Notes: a model not told the origin generated them from the letters alone. A stretch of 46,834 nucleotides of DNA from Pseudomonadota bacterium (GCA_022574255.1 JACZSK010000012.1:1-46834), one strand, 5' to 3'; positions 9,244 through 18,314 are shown, counted from the stretch's first letter. Translations and numbers: made by a program.

Positions 9244-10431
9244 CTATTTCCCTCCGTTGATCGATACCAGTTCCACGTCGAAGACCAGCATGCCCTTGGG
9301 GGCGAAGGGGCGGTCTTCGCGGTTGTCATAAGCCAGGGCGCCGGGAATCCAGATGCGCGCCCGCTCGCCCACCTGCATCAGCGGGATCGTCTCCTGCCAG
9401 CCCTGTATCAGCTTGCCCAGCGGGAAAGTGTTGGTGCGCATGCGTAGCCTTGACGAGTCAAACATATGGCCGTTGGTCTGCCAGCCCGAATAATGCACCT
9501 CAATATCATCGCTGAGGGTGGGATGCGCGCCGTCGCCCGCCACCAGCACCTTGTAGCCGATACCGTTCTCGCTGACCGTGGCGTCGCTGGGAATGGCCCG
9601 AACGTCGGCGGGCGCGGGCAGGGGATCAACGATATCGACCACTTCAATATCGATCATATGGTCGAAGGAGCCGAGAATCGGGTTCTCGGGGATCAGGTCT
9701 TTCGATATCCACCAGCGGCGCTTGCCGCCCACCGGGGTGCTCTCCAGCGCCTTGGCCAGGATCGGCAACTGCCGGCGCAGCTCGAACACTTGGTTGGTGT
9801 CCAGTCCGTCGAGAATTGCGTTTGAGACCTGCTTGCCATCGGCCTGCCAGGCGTCGGTCAGGGTGCGAACAATGCGTTGTTCGTCGGCGGGCGGCCGCCC
9901 GCTGCCCGGTTTCAGGTCTATATAGCGCAGCCCGGTAAAAATGGTGCGCGCGCCCTTGGGCGGGTTATTCACCGCGTCGGGTATGGTCGCCAGGTTTGTC
10001 GTCGCCTCCAGCGCAGCGGTCATTTTCTGAATTGCCGGATGCTCGGGGTCGATGCCCCAGCGCGCCGCCAGGTCGGCGGGGGCAATATAGCCCAACCAGA
10101 CGCCGTCATCGTCTTCCCAGGCCAGCGCCTTCATCGGCAGGTCGATGGCGATTTCGCGGGCCTCCTGCATCAGCGGTGTGCCCAGCGCCGGGTTGCCGAA
10201 GAGCAGCAATTGCGTCGCCGGTAGATTTGCACCGATGCCCTCCGCCGCGCCAGCATGATCAATGCGCAGGCCCACGGTGACGCCGCGCTCGGTGAGGATC
10301 GCCGCCAGCCTGTCCAGCGTCTCTGCCACCGGATAAGCGCTTTGTTTCCTGACCAGTTCCGCCGCTGTCGCCGTCGCCGTCAAGGCAATTCCCAGAACAA
10401 GGGCCAGCATGGCTGTGGCAAATCGTTTCAT
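9244..10431 (-). CDS. DUF302 / double FKBP-type peptidyl-prolyl isomerase, exported
   Basis: Exported protein of 395 residues. Signal peptide MKRFATAMLALVLGIALTAT ends near TAAA. Residues about 25-145 match a DUF302 domain (RGVTVGLRIDHAGAAEG, LFGNPALGTPLM, IAIDLPMKALAWED). A degenerate FKBP-like segment (about 160-270) is followed by a clear FKBP domain near the C-terminus (DIEVHYSGWQTNGHMFDSS, IQGWQETIPLMQVGERARIW, GMLVFDVELVSI). FKBPs speed proline isomerisation and help periplasmic folding; DUF302 has no settled role. The combination is odd (see findings). A GGGAGC ribosome site precedes the ATG. It stands alone downstream of the TetR gene. Confidence 0.8.
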   Translation of the reverse strand: MKRFATAMLALVLGIALTATATAAELVRKQSAYPVAETLDRLAAILTERGVTVGLRIDHAGAAEGIGANLPATQLLLFGNPALGTPLMQEAREIAIDLPMKALAWEDDDGVWLGYIAPADLAARWGIDPEHPAIQKMTAALEATTNLATIPDAVNNPPKGARTIFTGLRYIDLKPGSGRPPADEQRIVRTLTDAWQADGKQVSNAILDGLDTNQVFELRRQLPILAKALESTPVGGKRRWWISKDLIPENPILGSFDHMIDIEVVDIVDPLPAPADVRAIPSDATVSENGIGYKVLVAGDGAHPTLSDDIEVHYSGWQTNGHMFDSSRLRMRTNTFPLGKLIQGWQETIPLMQVGERARIWIPGALAYDNREDRPFAPKGMLVFDVELVSINGGK

Positions 10432-10577
10432 TCTTATTGCTCCCGCTAATCGTGACGCTCAACACATAGCAAAGCGCGTCTGCTGCGCCCAAGGTTTTGA
10501 TCCATGCCACAAGGGGTGGCCCCGCCGCAAGCGTGTTTCATGAATCATGGGGTTTTTCCAAAGAAGAATTCTGGTGT

Positions 10578-11201
10578 TCAGTCGCGCAGGAAGGCGAATT
10601 TGCCCTGTTGCAGGCCGGTGATGAAAATCTCGCTGGCCAGATCAGAGACCGCGTCGCTGTCCAATGGCCCCTTGGGGTCGTACCAGGTGTAGGTCCAGTT
10701 GATCATTCCCATGAACAGCCTGGTCAAAACCGTGCGCAGCTCTTTCCGCGCCATGGGCTTGCCGCCGATGCCACCGATGCCGGCAATCAGCGCCTCGAAA
10801 ATGCTCAGGATGTCGCGCTCGCGCCTGACGATCTGGCGGCGCCGGGCGGGGGCCAGTGAGCGAAGTTCGTTCAGCAACACCACATGGCGGGCCTGGGCGG
10901 ACTTGTAGATATCCAGGTAGGCGCGCGAGATGATGCGCAGCTTGGCCGCCGCCGAAATCTTTTCTGCCATCACCCCCCGCGCGGTCTCCAGCAACAGGTC
11001 GGTATGCTCCGCCATGACCGCGAACAAAATGTCATCCTTGGAGGGAAAATAGTGGTAAATCAGTGACTTGGAGGATTTGCAGGCCTTGGCGATGGCCGAG
11101 ATGGAGGCGCTGTGAAAACCCTGCGCAGCAAAAAGCCCGGCGGCCTGATCGAGAATGAATTTGCGACGCACGTCATAATCGGGTGATTTGGTACGGGCCA
11201 T
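10578..11201 (-). CDS. TetR/AcrR-family regulator of the paa operon
   Basis: Regulator of 207 residues from MARTKSPDYD; an ATG nine codons upstream (11228) overlaps paaE and cannot be excluded. The N-terminal helix-turn-helix is clear: LDQAAGLFAAQGFHSASISA then IAKACKSSKSLIYHYFPSKD. The rest is an all-helical ligand domain. It is the last gene of the paaABCDE run, 4 bases after paaE. Known PaaR proteins of Thermus and corynebacteria are TetR regulators released by phenylacetyl-CoA, so it is likely the local repressor, acting at the palindrome upstream of paaA. The symbol is withheld because orthology to PaaR is not shown. Confidence 0.85.
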   Translation of the reverse strand: MARTKSPDYDVRRKFILDQAAGLFAAQGFHSASISAIAKACKSSKSLIYHYFPSKDDILFAVMAEHTDLLLETARGVMAEKISAAAKLRIISRAYLDIYKSAQARHVVLLNELRSLAPARRRQIVRRERDILSIFEALIAGIGGIGGKPMARKELRTVLTRLFMGMINWTYTWYDPKGPLDSDAVSDLASEIFITGLQQGKFAFLRD

Positions 11202-11205
11202 TCGC

Positions 11206-12288
11206 TTACTCGTCGTAGCTGAGGACAAGCTTGGCGGTCGTGGGCGATGACTGGCAGGTCAGCACATATCCTTTTTCCACTTCGTCCGGCTCCAGCCCGT
11301 AATTCTCGCGCATCTCTACGCTGCCCTCCAGCACCTTTGCGCGGCAGGTGGCACAGACCCCGCCGGTGCAGGAATAGGGTACCTCCAGCCCGGCTTCGAT
11401 GGCCGAGGCGAGGAGGCTGTTCTGCCCCTCGCGGTATTCAAAACTGGTGCGTTCGCCGTCGATGACCACGGTAATCTCGGCTGTGGGGGCCGCTTTTTCG
11501 CCGTCTTTTGCTGGCGCGGCGCGCGGCGCCAGGTTGCCCGCCTCGCTGGCGTTGATGAAGCGCTCCATATGAATTTTTGCCTTGTCGACGCCGTTGGCCT
11601 TGAGGCTTTCCTCCACCGCATCCATCATTGGGCCGGGGCCGCAGATGAAAAAGGCATCGACAGTCCCGGGCTGGATCAGGCCTGAAAGCAACAGGTCACA
11701 TTTCTCGCGGGTCAGCAGACCCTGGAACAGCTCGACCTCCTGCGCCTCGCCCTCCAGGAGGTGATAGAGCGCGAACCGGTCCATGTATTTGTCCTTTAGC
11801 CGGCCCAGGGCTTCGGCAAAGATCACCGAGCGCGCATCCCGGTTGCCATAGACCAGCGTGAAGGTACTCCGGGGCTCAACATGCAGGGTTGTGCGGATCA
11901 GGGAAATTATCGGCGTAATGCCGCTGCCGCCCGAGAAGGCCACATAGGATTTGGCCTGTGCCGGGTCGAGGGGCGTGTGGAACCCGCCGGTGGGCGGGAA
12001 AACCTCGATTACATCGCCGGTCTTCAGCACATCATTGGCGAAGCCGGAAAAGCGCCCGTCTTTGATTTTTTTGACCGCTATCCGCAGTTCCTGGTCCTGC
12101 ACGCCCGAGCAGACCGAATAACTGCGGCGCAGCTCTTCGCCGCCCACCGTGGCTTTCAGCGTCACATGCTGGCCCTGCACATAGGCGTAATCCTCGGCCA
12201 GTTCGTCGGGCAGATCGAAAAGGATCGACACAGCGTCCGGCGTTTCACGGGTGATATGGGCAATTTTCAGGCTGTTGAATTTACGCAT
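11206..12288 (-). CDS. paaE: Phenylacetyl-CoA epoxidase reductase subunit PaaE
   Basis: Protein of 360 residues. An N-terminal ferredoxin-reductase module binds FAD and NADPH (RRSYSVCSG, AFSGGSGITPIISLI, YGNRDARSVIF). The C-terminal plant-type [2Fe-2S] domain has the C-x4-C-x2-C set in CTGGVCATC and the fourth Cys in YVLTCQSS. It passes electrons from NADPH to the PaaA diiron centre of the epoxidase that converts phenylacetyl-CoA to its ring 1,2-epoxide. The start has GAGGA a few bases ahead, 6 bases after paaD. Order and content fit paaABCDE of other proteobacteria. Confidence 0.95.
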   Translation of the reverse strand: MRKFNSLKIAHITRETPDAVSILFDLPDELAEDYAYVQGQHVTLKATVGGEELRRSYSVCSGVQDQELRIAVKKIKDGRFSGFANDVLKTGDVIEVFPPTGGFHTPLDPAQAKSYVAFSGGSGITPIISLIRTTLHVEPRSTFTLVYGNRDARSVIFAEALGRLKDKYMDRFALYHLLEGEAQEVELFQGLLTREKCDLLLSGLIQPGTVDAFFICGPGPMMDAVEESLKANGVDKAKIHMERFINASEAGNLAPRAAPAKDGEKAAPTAEITVVIDGERTSFEYREGQNSLLASAIEAGLEVPYSCTGGVCATCRAKVLEGSVEMRENYGLEPDEVEKGYVLTCQSSPTTAKLVLSYDE

Positions 12289-12294
12289 ATTTCC

Positions 12295-12783
12295 TCAAAT
12301 ACATTTGAAATGGTCGAAAGGTTCCAGGCATTGGCGGCATTTATAGAGCGCCTTGCAGGGGGTTGAGCCGAATTGGCTGATGCATTCAACGTCGGTGGTG
12401 CCACAGCGCGGGCAGGGGACATCACGCTCTCCGGGCTGTGGTGGCGCGATGCCGTATTCCTTGAGGGCCTGTTTGCCCTTTTCGCTGATCCAGTCGGTGG
12501 TCCAGGCAGGGGACAATTCCGTGCGGATGGTGAAGCGTAAGCTGGCATCACTCTCCAGCGCTTCTCTTATCATCTGCTCAATGAGCAGCGTCGCCGGGCA
12601 GCCGGTATAGGTGGGCGTAATGATTACAGTCACGCTGCCGTCCGGCTGTTCTCGGATGTCGCGCACAATGCCCAGATCGACGACCGAGATCACCGGTATT
12701 TCCGGGTCGGGCACGCCGTCCAACAGCGCCCAGAGATCGGCAATCCGGTCGATTTCGCGGGTTTCAGCCACGGCCCCTACCAC
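12295..12783 (-). CDS. paaD: Phenylacetyl-CoA epoxidase maturation subunit PaaD
   Basis: Protein of 162 residues. The N-terminal DUF59/MIP18-like domain shows DGVPDPEIPVISVVDLGIVR and the cysteine loop PTYTGCPATLL. A C-terminal zinc-ribbon-like part has CPRCGTTDVEC followed by CKALYKCRQCLEPF. PaaD is required for epoxidase function and is thought to help assemble iron-sulfur or diiron centres. The GTG at 12783 overlaps the paaC stop by 7 bases; a second GTG four codons in is possible. It sits third from the end of the paa operon. Confidence 0.93.
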   Translation of the reverse strand: MVGAVAETREIDRIADLWALLDGVPDPEIPVISVVDLGIVRDIREQPDGSVTVIITPTYTGCPATLLIEQMIREALESDASLRFTIRTELSPAWTTDWISEKGKQALKEYGIAPPQPGERDVPCPRCGTTDVECISQFGSTPCKALYKCRQCLEPFDHFKCI

Positions 12784-13565
12784 TCAAGGCCGGGATAGGC
12801 GCGCTGCAGGAATTGCATTTCGGCCAGGAGATGCCCCAGATGCTCGGAGTGATGACCCTTAAGGCCGCCGCTGGTCATGCGTTCAACCGCGGGTTTGGTG
12901 AGGCCCGCTTCAGCCAGCACGGCGTCCACCTCTATCGTCCAGCCGCTTTCAAGTGCCGCCGGGTCGACGCTAATGCCCTCGGCGACCAGCATGTCATCGA
13001 CCCCATTGCCGGCAAACATCTCGCCGGTATAGCCCCACAGGTCGTCCAGCGCCCTTTGCAGGCGATGGTGGCTTTCCTCCGTGCCGCCGCCCAGGCGCAG
13101 CATCCAATCGCGGGCGTATGACTGGTGATAGGACACCTCCTTCACCGCCTTTTCGGCAACGGCCGCCAGGGTCTCGTTGGTGGAATTGGCAAGCTCGCCA
13201 AGCATCGGTTTTTGCCAGGTGGAAAACAGGAACTGCCGGGCGATGGTGCGGGCAAAATCGCCGTTGGCCTGCTCGACCAGCCAAAAGTTTCTGAATTCGT
13301 GGGCATCGCGGGTGAAGGCCAGCGCGTCGGCGTCGCGGTGCTTGCCTTCCATCTCGCCCGCCAGCCCCAGGAAATGCTGCGCCTGGCCAATCAGGTCCAG
13401 CGCCATGTTGCTCAGCGCCATGTCAATTTCAACGGCCGCCGAGTGGCCCGTCCATTCGCCCAGCCGCTGGCCCAAAATCAGGGAATTATCACCCAGCCGC
13501 AACGCATATTCCGCGACTGCGCTCTGTATCGTCTTGGAATATTTATTGTTTTCCGCTTTAGCCAT
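12777..13565 (-). CDS. paaC: Phenylacetyl-CoA epoxidase structural subunit PaaC
   Basis: Helical ferritin-like protein of 262 residues, beginning [20 protein letters not shown], with LGDNSLILGQRLGEWTGH and the KEVSYHQSYARDWMLRLGGG region typical of PaaC. It pairs with PaaA as the non-catalytic scaffold subunit of the epoxidase. The ATG overlaps the paaB stop (TGATG), showing tight translational coupling. Confidence 0.95.
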   Translation of the reverse strand: MAKAENNKYSKTIQSAVAEYALRLGDNSLILGQRLGEWTGHSAAVEIDMALSNMALDLIGQAQHFLGLAGEMEGKHRDADALAFTRDAHEFRNFWLVEQANGDFARTIARQFLFSTWQKPMLGELANSTNETLAAVAEKAVKEVSYHQSYARDWMLRLGGGTEESHHRLQRALDDLWGYTGEMFAGNGVDDMLVAEGISVDPAALESGWTIEVDAVLAEAGLTKPAVERMTSGGLKGHHSEHLGHLLAEMQFLQRAYPGLEW

Positions 13566-13861
13566 CACATGTTTTTCACTTCCTTGGTGATCTCGTAGAA
13601 GGTCGGGTGGCGATAAATCTTGTCCTTGGCGGGCTCGAACAGGGCGTCGGAATTGTCGGGGTCAGAAGCGGTGATGTCTTTCGATGCGATCACCCAGATG
13701 CTTTCGCCTTCGTTGCGCCGGGTATAGAGATCACGCGCCACGCCGATGGCCATGGTCGTATCCGCCGCATGGACGCTGCCCACATGCTTGTGATTCAAAC
13801 CGTTCTTGGCGCGCAGGAAAACTTCAAACAGTTCCCAGTCTGTGTTCATGCTGTCATTCAT
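13565..13861 (-). CDS. paaB: Phenylacetyl-CoA epoxidase small subunit PaaB
   Basis: Protein of 98 residues starting [18 protein letters not shown], the usual PaaB length. Features are [20 protein letters not shown] and an ending around [14 protein letters not shown]. PaaB bridges PaaAC heterodimers in the complex. The start at 13861 is chosen because it overlaps the paaA stop as ATGA; the longer open frame upstream encodes the end of PaaA in another frame. Confidence 0.95.
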   Translation of the reverse strand: MNDSMNTDWELFEVFLRAKNGLNHKHVGSVHAADTTMAIGVARDLYTRRNEGESIWVIASKDITASDPDNSDALFEPAKDKIYRHPTFYEITKEVKNM

Positions 13862-14871
13862 TCCGCGGCTTGCCTTTCTGATTGTTTGCGGGCATAGGCG
13901 GCGGCTGCCTCGCGCACCCATGCGCCTTCCTCGTGGGCGCGGCGGCGGGCCTCAAGCCGCTCGCGGTTACAAGGGCCAAAGCCCTTGACCACCGCCCAGA
14001 ATTCCTCCCAGTCGATGGGGCCGATATCGTAATGCTCGGTCTTTTCGTTCCACTTCAGTTCCGGGTCGGGGATGCGCAGCCCGATCGCCTCTGCCTGCGA
14101 CACCGTCGCGTCAATGAAGCGTTGCCGCAGTTCGTCGTTGGAGAAGCGCTTGATCTTCCATTTCGCCGATTGGTGGCCGTGTATTGAATCACTGTCGTGC
14201 GGGCCGAACATCATCAGGCTGGGCCACCACCAGCGGTCCAGCGCGTCCTGCGCCATGGCCTGCTGTTCCGCCGAGCCCCGCGCCATCACCGTTATCAGCT
14301 CATAGCCCTGGCGCTGGTGAAAGCTCTCTTCCTTGCAAACCCGCACCATGGCCCGGGCATAGGGGCCATAAGAGCAGCGCTGCAGGGGTATCTGGTTGGT
14401 GATCGCGGCACCGTCCACCAGCCATCCAATGGCGCCGATATCGGCCCAGTTGATGGTCGGATAATTGAAGATGGTGGAATATTTGGCACTGCCGTAAAGC
14501 AGTTGATCGACCATTTCGGCGCGCGATGTGCCCAATGTCTCGGCGGCTGAATACAGGTAAAGCCCATGCCCGGCCTCGTCCTGCACCTTGGCCAGCAATA
14601 TCAGCTTGCGGCGCAGCGTCGGCGCCCGGCCTATCCAGTTGCCCTCGGGCAGCATCCCGACAATCTCGGAATGGGCATGCTGCGATATCTGGCGGGTCAG
14701 GGTCGCCCGGTAAGCCTCGGGCATCAGGTCCTTGGCCTCGATCACCTCGTCATTGTCGATGCGGGCCTGAAAGGCTTTCAGCAGGGCGGGGTCGTCGACG
14801 ACCTTCTTTTTCGCGGCCTTCGCTTCGTCGCTGGCCTTCTCGCGCGCCGTGCGCAGATCGGTGGTGTACAT
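13858..14871 (-). CDS. paaA: Phenylacetyl-CoA epoxidase catalytic subunit PaaA
   Basis: Protein of 337 residues from [15 protein letters not shown]; the frame is open 17 codons further but with no better start. Two ExxH diiron motifs are visible: [20 protein letters not shown] and [15 protein letters not shown]. PaaA uses O2 to epoxidise the ring of phenylacetyl-CoA, the committed aerobic step. It is the first gene of paaABCDE-tetR. The promoter and operator lie about 75-105 bases upstream of the ATG. The C-terminus overlaps paaB by 4 bases. Confidence 0.96.
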   Translation of the reverse strand: MYTTDLRTAREKASDEAKAAKKKVVDDPALLKAFQARIDNDEVIEAKDLMPEAYRATLTRQISQHAHSEIVGMLPEGNWIGRAPTLRRKLILLAKVQDEAGHGLYLYSAAETLGTSRAEMVDQLLYGSAKYSTIFNYPTINWADIGAIGWLVDGAAITNQIPLQRCSYGPYARAMVRVCKEESFHQRQGYELITVMARGSAEQQAMAQDALDRWWWPSLMMFGPHDSDSIHGHQSAKWKIKRFSNDELRQRFIDATVSQAEAIGLRIPDPELKWNEKTEHYDIGPIDWEEFWAVVKGFGPCNRERLEARRRAHEEGAWVREAAAAYARKQSERQAAE

Positions 14872-14947
14872 AGGGCTTATCCGTCTGGAATACCTGTCTC
14901 TGGCAAAAACCTGTGGCCGCACCTGTTGCGCAGCCTTTTATGGTTCA

Positions 14948-14976
14948 AATATATAATAAACCGACCGCCCGGTCAA
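14948..14976 (-). promoter_or_regulatory. paaA promoter with TetR-type operator in the spacer
   Basis: Read on the minus strand: TTGACC (14971-14976), a 17-base spacer, then TATATT (14948-14953), a good sigma-70-like promoter giving a leader of about 70 bases before the paaA ATG. The spacer holds the near-palindrome ACCGACCGCCCGGT (14960-14973), whose core GACCG-CC-CGGTC is perfect. Its ACCG-N2-CG-N2-CGGT form fits operators described for TetR-type PaaR regulators. A repressor here would cover the -35 box. The TetR gene closing the same operon is the obvious candidate. Confidence 0.7.
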
Positions 14977-15105
14977 TTAATTGCGGCGAATCGACACAGA
15001 CACCGATCAGATCGGTTTGGCGCGAATTTCATGGTAGGATCGCCATGCGCCATCGGCGTCGCGTAGCTGTAGATTGAACCGGCCTCGCAGGCCAAAGGGG
15101 GAATT

Positions 15106-15633
15106 ATGCGCCTATCTATTGTTTTGTTGAGCTCTGCTCTTCTGTTTTCCGCACCGGCCCTGGCCGATAGTCATTTAATCGAGAGCGCGACCTCTGCCGG
15201 TCCGGCGGATATCTCGGATCATGCCTCCGTCCAGGACTGGGACGGCAATGTGCTGCGCGAAGGCTCGAACGGCTGGACCTGCCTGCCCGATAATCCGGGA
15301 ACCGAGGGCAACGATCCATGGTGCGTGGACGAAGTGTGGATGGGTTTTCTTGGCGCCATGTCCAAAGGCGAGGCGCCCAGCTACTCAAGCGTCGGTGTTG
15401 CCTATATGTTGATGGGTGACTCGGAGGTCGATAATTCCGTTCCGGGACCCTGTCTGGCAGATGCGCCGGATAATTGTGTACCGGACCCTGGCGCGCATCT
15501 GATGATGCTGATTCCGGGTAAAGATGGGTACAAATCTTATTCCGACGATTTCAAATCTGGTGGCCCCTGGATCATGTTTCGCGACACGCCGTATGTGCAC
15601 CTGATGGTGCCGCTGGCGGACAGGAGGAAATAG
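15106..15633 (+). CDS. Periplasmic protein of unknown function
   Basis: Secreted protein of 175 residues with signal peptide MRLSIVLLSSALLFSAPALA. The mature part contains ATSAGPADISDHASVQDWDG, LREGSNGWTCLPDNPGTEGN, DPWCVDEVWMGFLGA and a C-terminal GGPWIMFRDTPYVHLMVPL. I have seen this layout only in uncharacterised proteins and assign no function. Conserved-looking Cys and Trp residues suggest a small folded periplasmic or binding protein. AAAGGGGGA stands about 5 bases before the ATG. It is transcribed divergently from paaA and ends at a strong hairpin. Confidence 0.8.
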   Translation: MRLSIVLLSSALLFSAPALADSHLIESATSAGPADISDHASVQDWDGNVLREGSNGWTCLPDNPGTEGNDPWCVDEVWMGFLGAMSKGEAPSYSSVGVAYMLMGDSEVDNSVPGPCLADAPDNCVPDPGAHLMMLIPGKDGYKSYSDDFKSGGPWIMFRDTPYVHLMVPLADRRK

Positions 15634-15656
15634 CCACTCGTCTGCGCAAACATGGA

Positions 15657-15678
15657 GGGCCGGTGCATGCACCGGCCC
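15657..15678. terminator. Perfect hairpin between convergent genes
   Basis: GGGCCGGTGCA (15657-15667) is followed directly by its exact complement TGCACCGGCCC (15668-15678). It lies between the 15106 gene and the convergent DUF4242 gene. The stem is strong but has only TT after it, so it may work as a bidirectional or RNA-stabilising hairpin. Confidence 0.65.
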
Positions 15679-15701
15679 TTCCAATATCTGGTGTAAGTGG
15701 C

Positions 15702-15974
15702 TTAGCCCCCCGTTGAGGGGTCGATCATGCCGCCGATCGGGGTGATCACATTGGCGGGAAAGCCAGAGAGTTTGGAATGCTCCTGGATCACCGCCTCGTC
15801 CTCCGCCTCATAGACGCAAAAGGTCTTTTCCGCAGTGACGTAAGATTCAATCCATTTGATGCGCGGCGCCAGCTTGGCCAGCGCCTCGTTTGAGGTCATC
15901 GCGGCGCCCTTCAACTCGTCGGGCCCCAGCCCGCCGACACCTGGCATATTCCGCTCGATCATATATCTTTGCAT
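15702..15974 (-). CDS. DUF4242 (nickel-binding-like) protein
   Basis: Protein of 90 residues starting MQRYMIERNMPGVGGL. The pattern is that of DUF4242 / SCO4226-like small proteins: an early YMIERNMPG strand, IKWIESYVTAEKTFCVYEA, then ASP/GLU-rich helix and a late PIGGMIDP. Members form small ferredoxin-like-fold homomers and one binds nickel. The ATG at 15974 is preferred over a longer frame because it matches family length and has AAGG ahead. It lies 99 bases after paaK on the same strand and could be read with paaG-paaK. Confidence 0.8.
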   Translation of the reverse strand: MQRYMIERNMPGVGGLGPDELKGAAMTSNEALAKLAPRIKWIESYVTAEKTFCVYEAEDEAVIQEHSKLSGFPANVITPIGGMIDPSTGG

Positions 15975-16073
15975 TGACCTTTTCCCTTTTCCTGCCCCTT
16001 GCCTGTTTTTATCGAGACAAATCTGTACCACTTATCCCGCTTGAAAGCGATGTGCCCGGGGGCAGGGGGAAGG

Positions 16074-17393
16074 CTAAAGCCCGCGCAGATCGATAACCCG
16101 CTTGGCCTTGCCCTGGGAGCGTTCGATGCCGCCGGGATCCAGCATTTTGATTTTCACACTGATACCAATCATCGACTTGATATGACGGATCAGGTCTTTT
16201 GCCGCCGCCGCACGGGGTTCCTCGGCCGCGTGCTCGGGCAATATTTCGGTGCAGACGGTCAATTCGTCCATGCTGCCCTGGCGGCGGATTTCGATTTGGT
16301 AATGGGGCGCCAGGCAACCGTTTTGCAGGATTAGCTCCTCTATCTGGGTGGGAAAGACATTGACGCCGCGAATGATCATCATGTCGTCCGAACGCCCGCG
16401 GATGCGCCCCATGCGCCGCATCGACCGGGCGGTGCCGGGCAACAGGCGGGTCAGGTCGCGGGTGCGGTAACGGATCACCGGCATCGCTTCCCTGGTCAGC
16501 GAAGTAAAAACCAGCTCGCCTTCCTCGCCATCGGGCATCACCTCGCCGCTCACCGGATCGACGATCTCGGGATAGAAATGATCCTCCCAGATGTGCGGGC
16601 CATCCTTGGTCTCCACGCATTCGTTGGCCACCCCCGGCCCCATGACCTCGGACAGGCCATAAATATCAACCGCGTCGATGGCGAAGCGGGTCTCGATATC
16701 CTGGCGCATGGCCTCAGACCAGGGTTCAGCGCCGTGAATGCCGATGCGCAGGCTGGTCCTGGCCGGGTCCAGCCCCTGGCGGGTGAATTCATCGGCAATG
16801 GTCAGCAGGTAGCTGGGCGTGCACATGATGATGTCGGGCTTGAAATCCTGGATCAACTGCACCTGGCGCTCGGTGGCGCCGCCGGAAATGGGGATGACGG
16901 TGCAGCCCATCTGCTCGGCCCCGTAATGGGCGCCCAGCCCGCCGGTGAACAGGCCATAGCCATAGGCGATATGCACAATATCACCGGGCCTGCCGCCAGA
17001 GGCCCGGATCGAGCGTTCGACCAGTTCCGCCCAGATGCGGATATCACCCTTGGTGTAGCCGACCACGGTTGGCTTGCCGGTGGTGCCGGACGAGGCGTGG
17101 ATGCGCGCCACCTGGTCCATGGGCACGGCAAACATGCCGTAGGGATAGTTCTGGCGCAGGTCTTCCTTTTCGGTGAAAGGGAATTTTGCCAGGTCGGCAA
17201 GGGTCTCCAGGTCATCGGGATGCACGCCGGCGGCATCGAAAGCCTGTTTGTAATGGGCGACATTCGCGTAGGAATGCGCCAGTGATTTCCGCATGCGCTC
17301 CAGTTGCAGCGCCGCGATTTCGTCCCGCGAGGCATATTCAATGCCTTTTTGGTTGCCCTTCGCCGCGGCGGCGTCACTGTTCCGCGCAGCCAT
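16074..17393 (-). CDS. paaK: Phenylacetate-CoA ligase PaaK
   Basis: AMP-forming ligase of 439 residues, normal length for PaaK. Motifs: nucleotide-binding ASSGTTGKPTVVGYTKGD, GIHGAEPWSEAMRQDIE, DIYGLSEVMGPGVANEC and the C-terminal GRIRGRSDDMMIIRGVNVFP. It activates phenylacetate to phenylacetyl-CoA, the substrate of PaaABCDE. The ATG is 2 bases beyond the paaG stop, with AGGGG 9 bases before it, so paaG and paaK are one operon. Confidence 0.95.
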   Translation of the reverse strand: MAARNSDAAAAKGNQKGIEYASRDEIAALQLERMRKSLAHSYANVAHYKQAFDAAGVHPDDLETLADLAKFPFTEKEDLRQNYPYGMFAVPMDQVARIHASSGTTGKPTVVGYTKGDIRIWAELVERSIRASGGRPGDIVHIAYGYGLFTGGLGAHYGAEQMGCTVIPISGGATERQVQLIQDFKPDIIMCTPSYLLTIADEFTRQGLDPARTSLRIGIHGAEPWSEAMRQDIETRFAIDAVDIYGLSEVMGPGVANECVETKDGPHIWEDHFYPEIVDPVSGEVMPDGEEGELVFTSLTREAMPVIRYRTRDLTRLLPGTARSMRRMGRIRGRSDDMMIIRGVNVFPTQIEELILQNGCLAPHYQIEIRRQGSMDELTVCTEILPEHAAEEPRAAAAKDLIRHIKSMIGISVKIKMLDPGGIERSQGKAKRVIDLRGL

Positions 17394-17395
17394 GG

Positions 17396-18193
17396 CTATT
17401 TACCCCTGAAAACCGGATCGCGTTTTTCCATGAAGGCGGAAATTCCTTCGGCATAATCGTCGCTGCGGCCCGCTTGGCCTTGATATTCCGCCTCCAGCGC
17501 CAGATGCTCGGCCAGACTGTTGTCATAGGACGCGAGCATCGCTTTCTTGGTCAGCGCCAGCCCCAGCGTTGGCGCCTGGGCCAGCTTCCGCGCCAAGGTC
17601 GTTGCTTCCAGCAAAATCGTGTCGTCATCCACGGCCTTCCAGATCAGGCCCCATTCCTCGGCCCTGGCGGCGCTGATTGGCTCGGCCAGCATGGCCAGCG
17701 CCCGCGCCCGTGGCAGGCCCAGCATGCGGGGCAGGAAATAGCTGCCCCCTGAATCCGGGATCAGGCCAATCTTGGCAAAGGCCTGCAGGAATTTGGCCGA
17801 CCTGGCGGCCAGAACAATGTCACAGGCCAGCGCCATATTGGCGCCGGCGCCCGCGGCAACGCCGTTGACCGCGCAGATGGTGGGCATTTCCAGTTCGATC
17901 AGCGACAGGATAAAAGGGTTATATCCCTCACTCAGGCTCTTGGAGAGGTCCGGGCGCGCACCGCCCGAGCCGGCCGAGACTGTGCGATCGCTCAAATCCT
18001 GGCCGGCACAAAACGCGCGCCCGGCGCCGGTGAGCAACAGGCTGCGGATATCGCTGTTGGCCGCGGCGCGGGCCAGCGCCTGCTTCAGTTCCGCCAGCAT
18101 CCGGGCGGTGACGGCGTTCAGCTTGTCCGGGCGGTTCAGCGTTATGGTGGCAACGCCCTCCGCTTCCTCGTAAAGGATTGTCTCGAAACTCAT
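17396..18193 (-). CDS. paaG: 1,2-epoxyphenylacetyl-CoA isomerase PaaG
   Basis: Crotonase-fold protein of 265 residues starting MSFETILYEEAEGVATITLN, preceded by GAGGGA. The CoA and oxyanion blocks are AFCAGQDLSD and ICAVNGVAAGAGANMALACD, followed by FAKIGLIPDSGGSYFLPRML with the Asp used in PaaG. PaaG converts the ring epoxide to the oxepin-CoA before ring opening. The placement beside paaK and the GQDLSDR segment favour PaaG over a generic enoyl-CoA hydratase. Confidence 0.9.
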   Translation of the reverse strand: MSFETILYEEAEGVATITLNRPDKLNAVTARMLAELKQALARAAANSDIRSLLLTGAGRAFCAGQDLSDRTVSAGSGGARPDLSKSLSEGYNPFILSLIELEMPTICAVNGVAAGAGANMALACDIVLAARSAKFLQAFAKIGLIPDSGGSYFLPRMLGLPRARALAMLAEPISAARAEEWGLIWKAVDDDTILLEATTLARKLAQAPTLGLALTKKAMLASYDNSLAEHLALEAEYQGQAGRSDDYAEGISAFMEKRDPVFRGK

Positions 18194-18314
18194 GGCTCCC
18201 TCTCTTCGCTCCCGTTTCTCATGGACCAATTGTTCGTGGGCCGTCGCACCATTGTCAAGGCAGGTTGAGCTTCTCCATCTTCCCCCGGCGCGCCCCGCGG
18301 GTTAAGCTCGCCGG

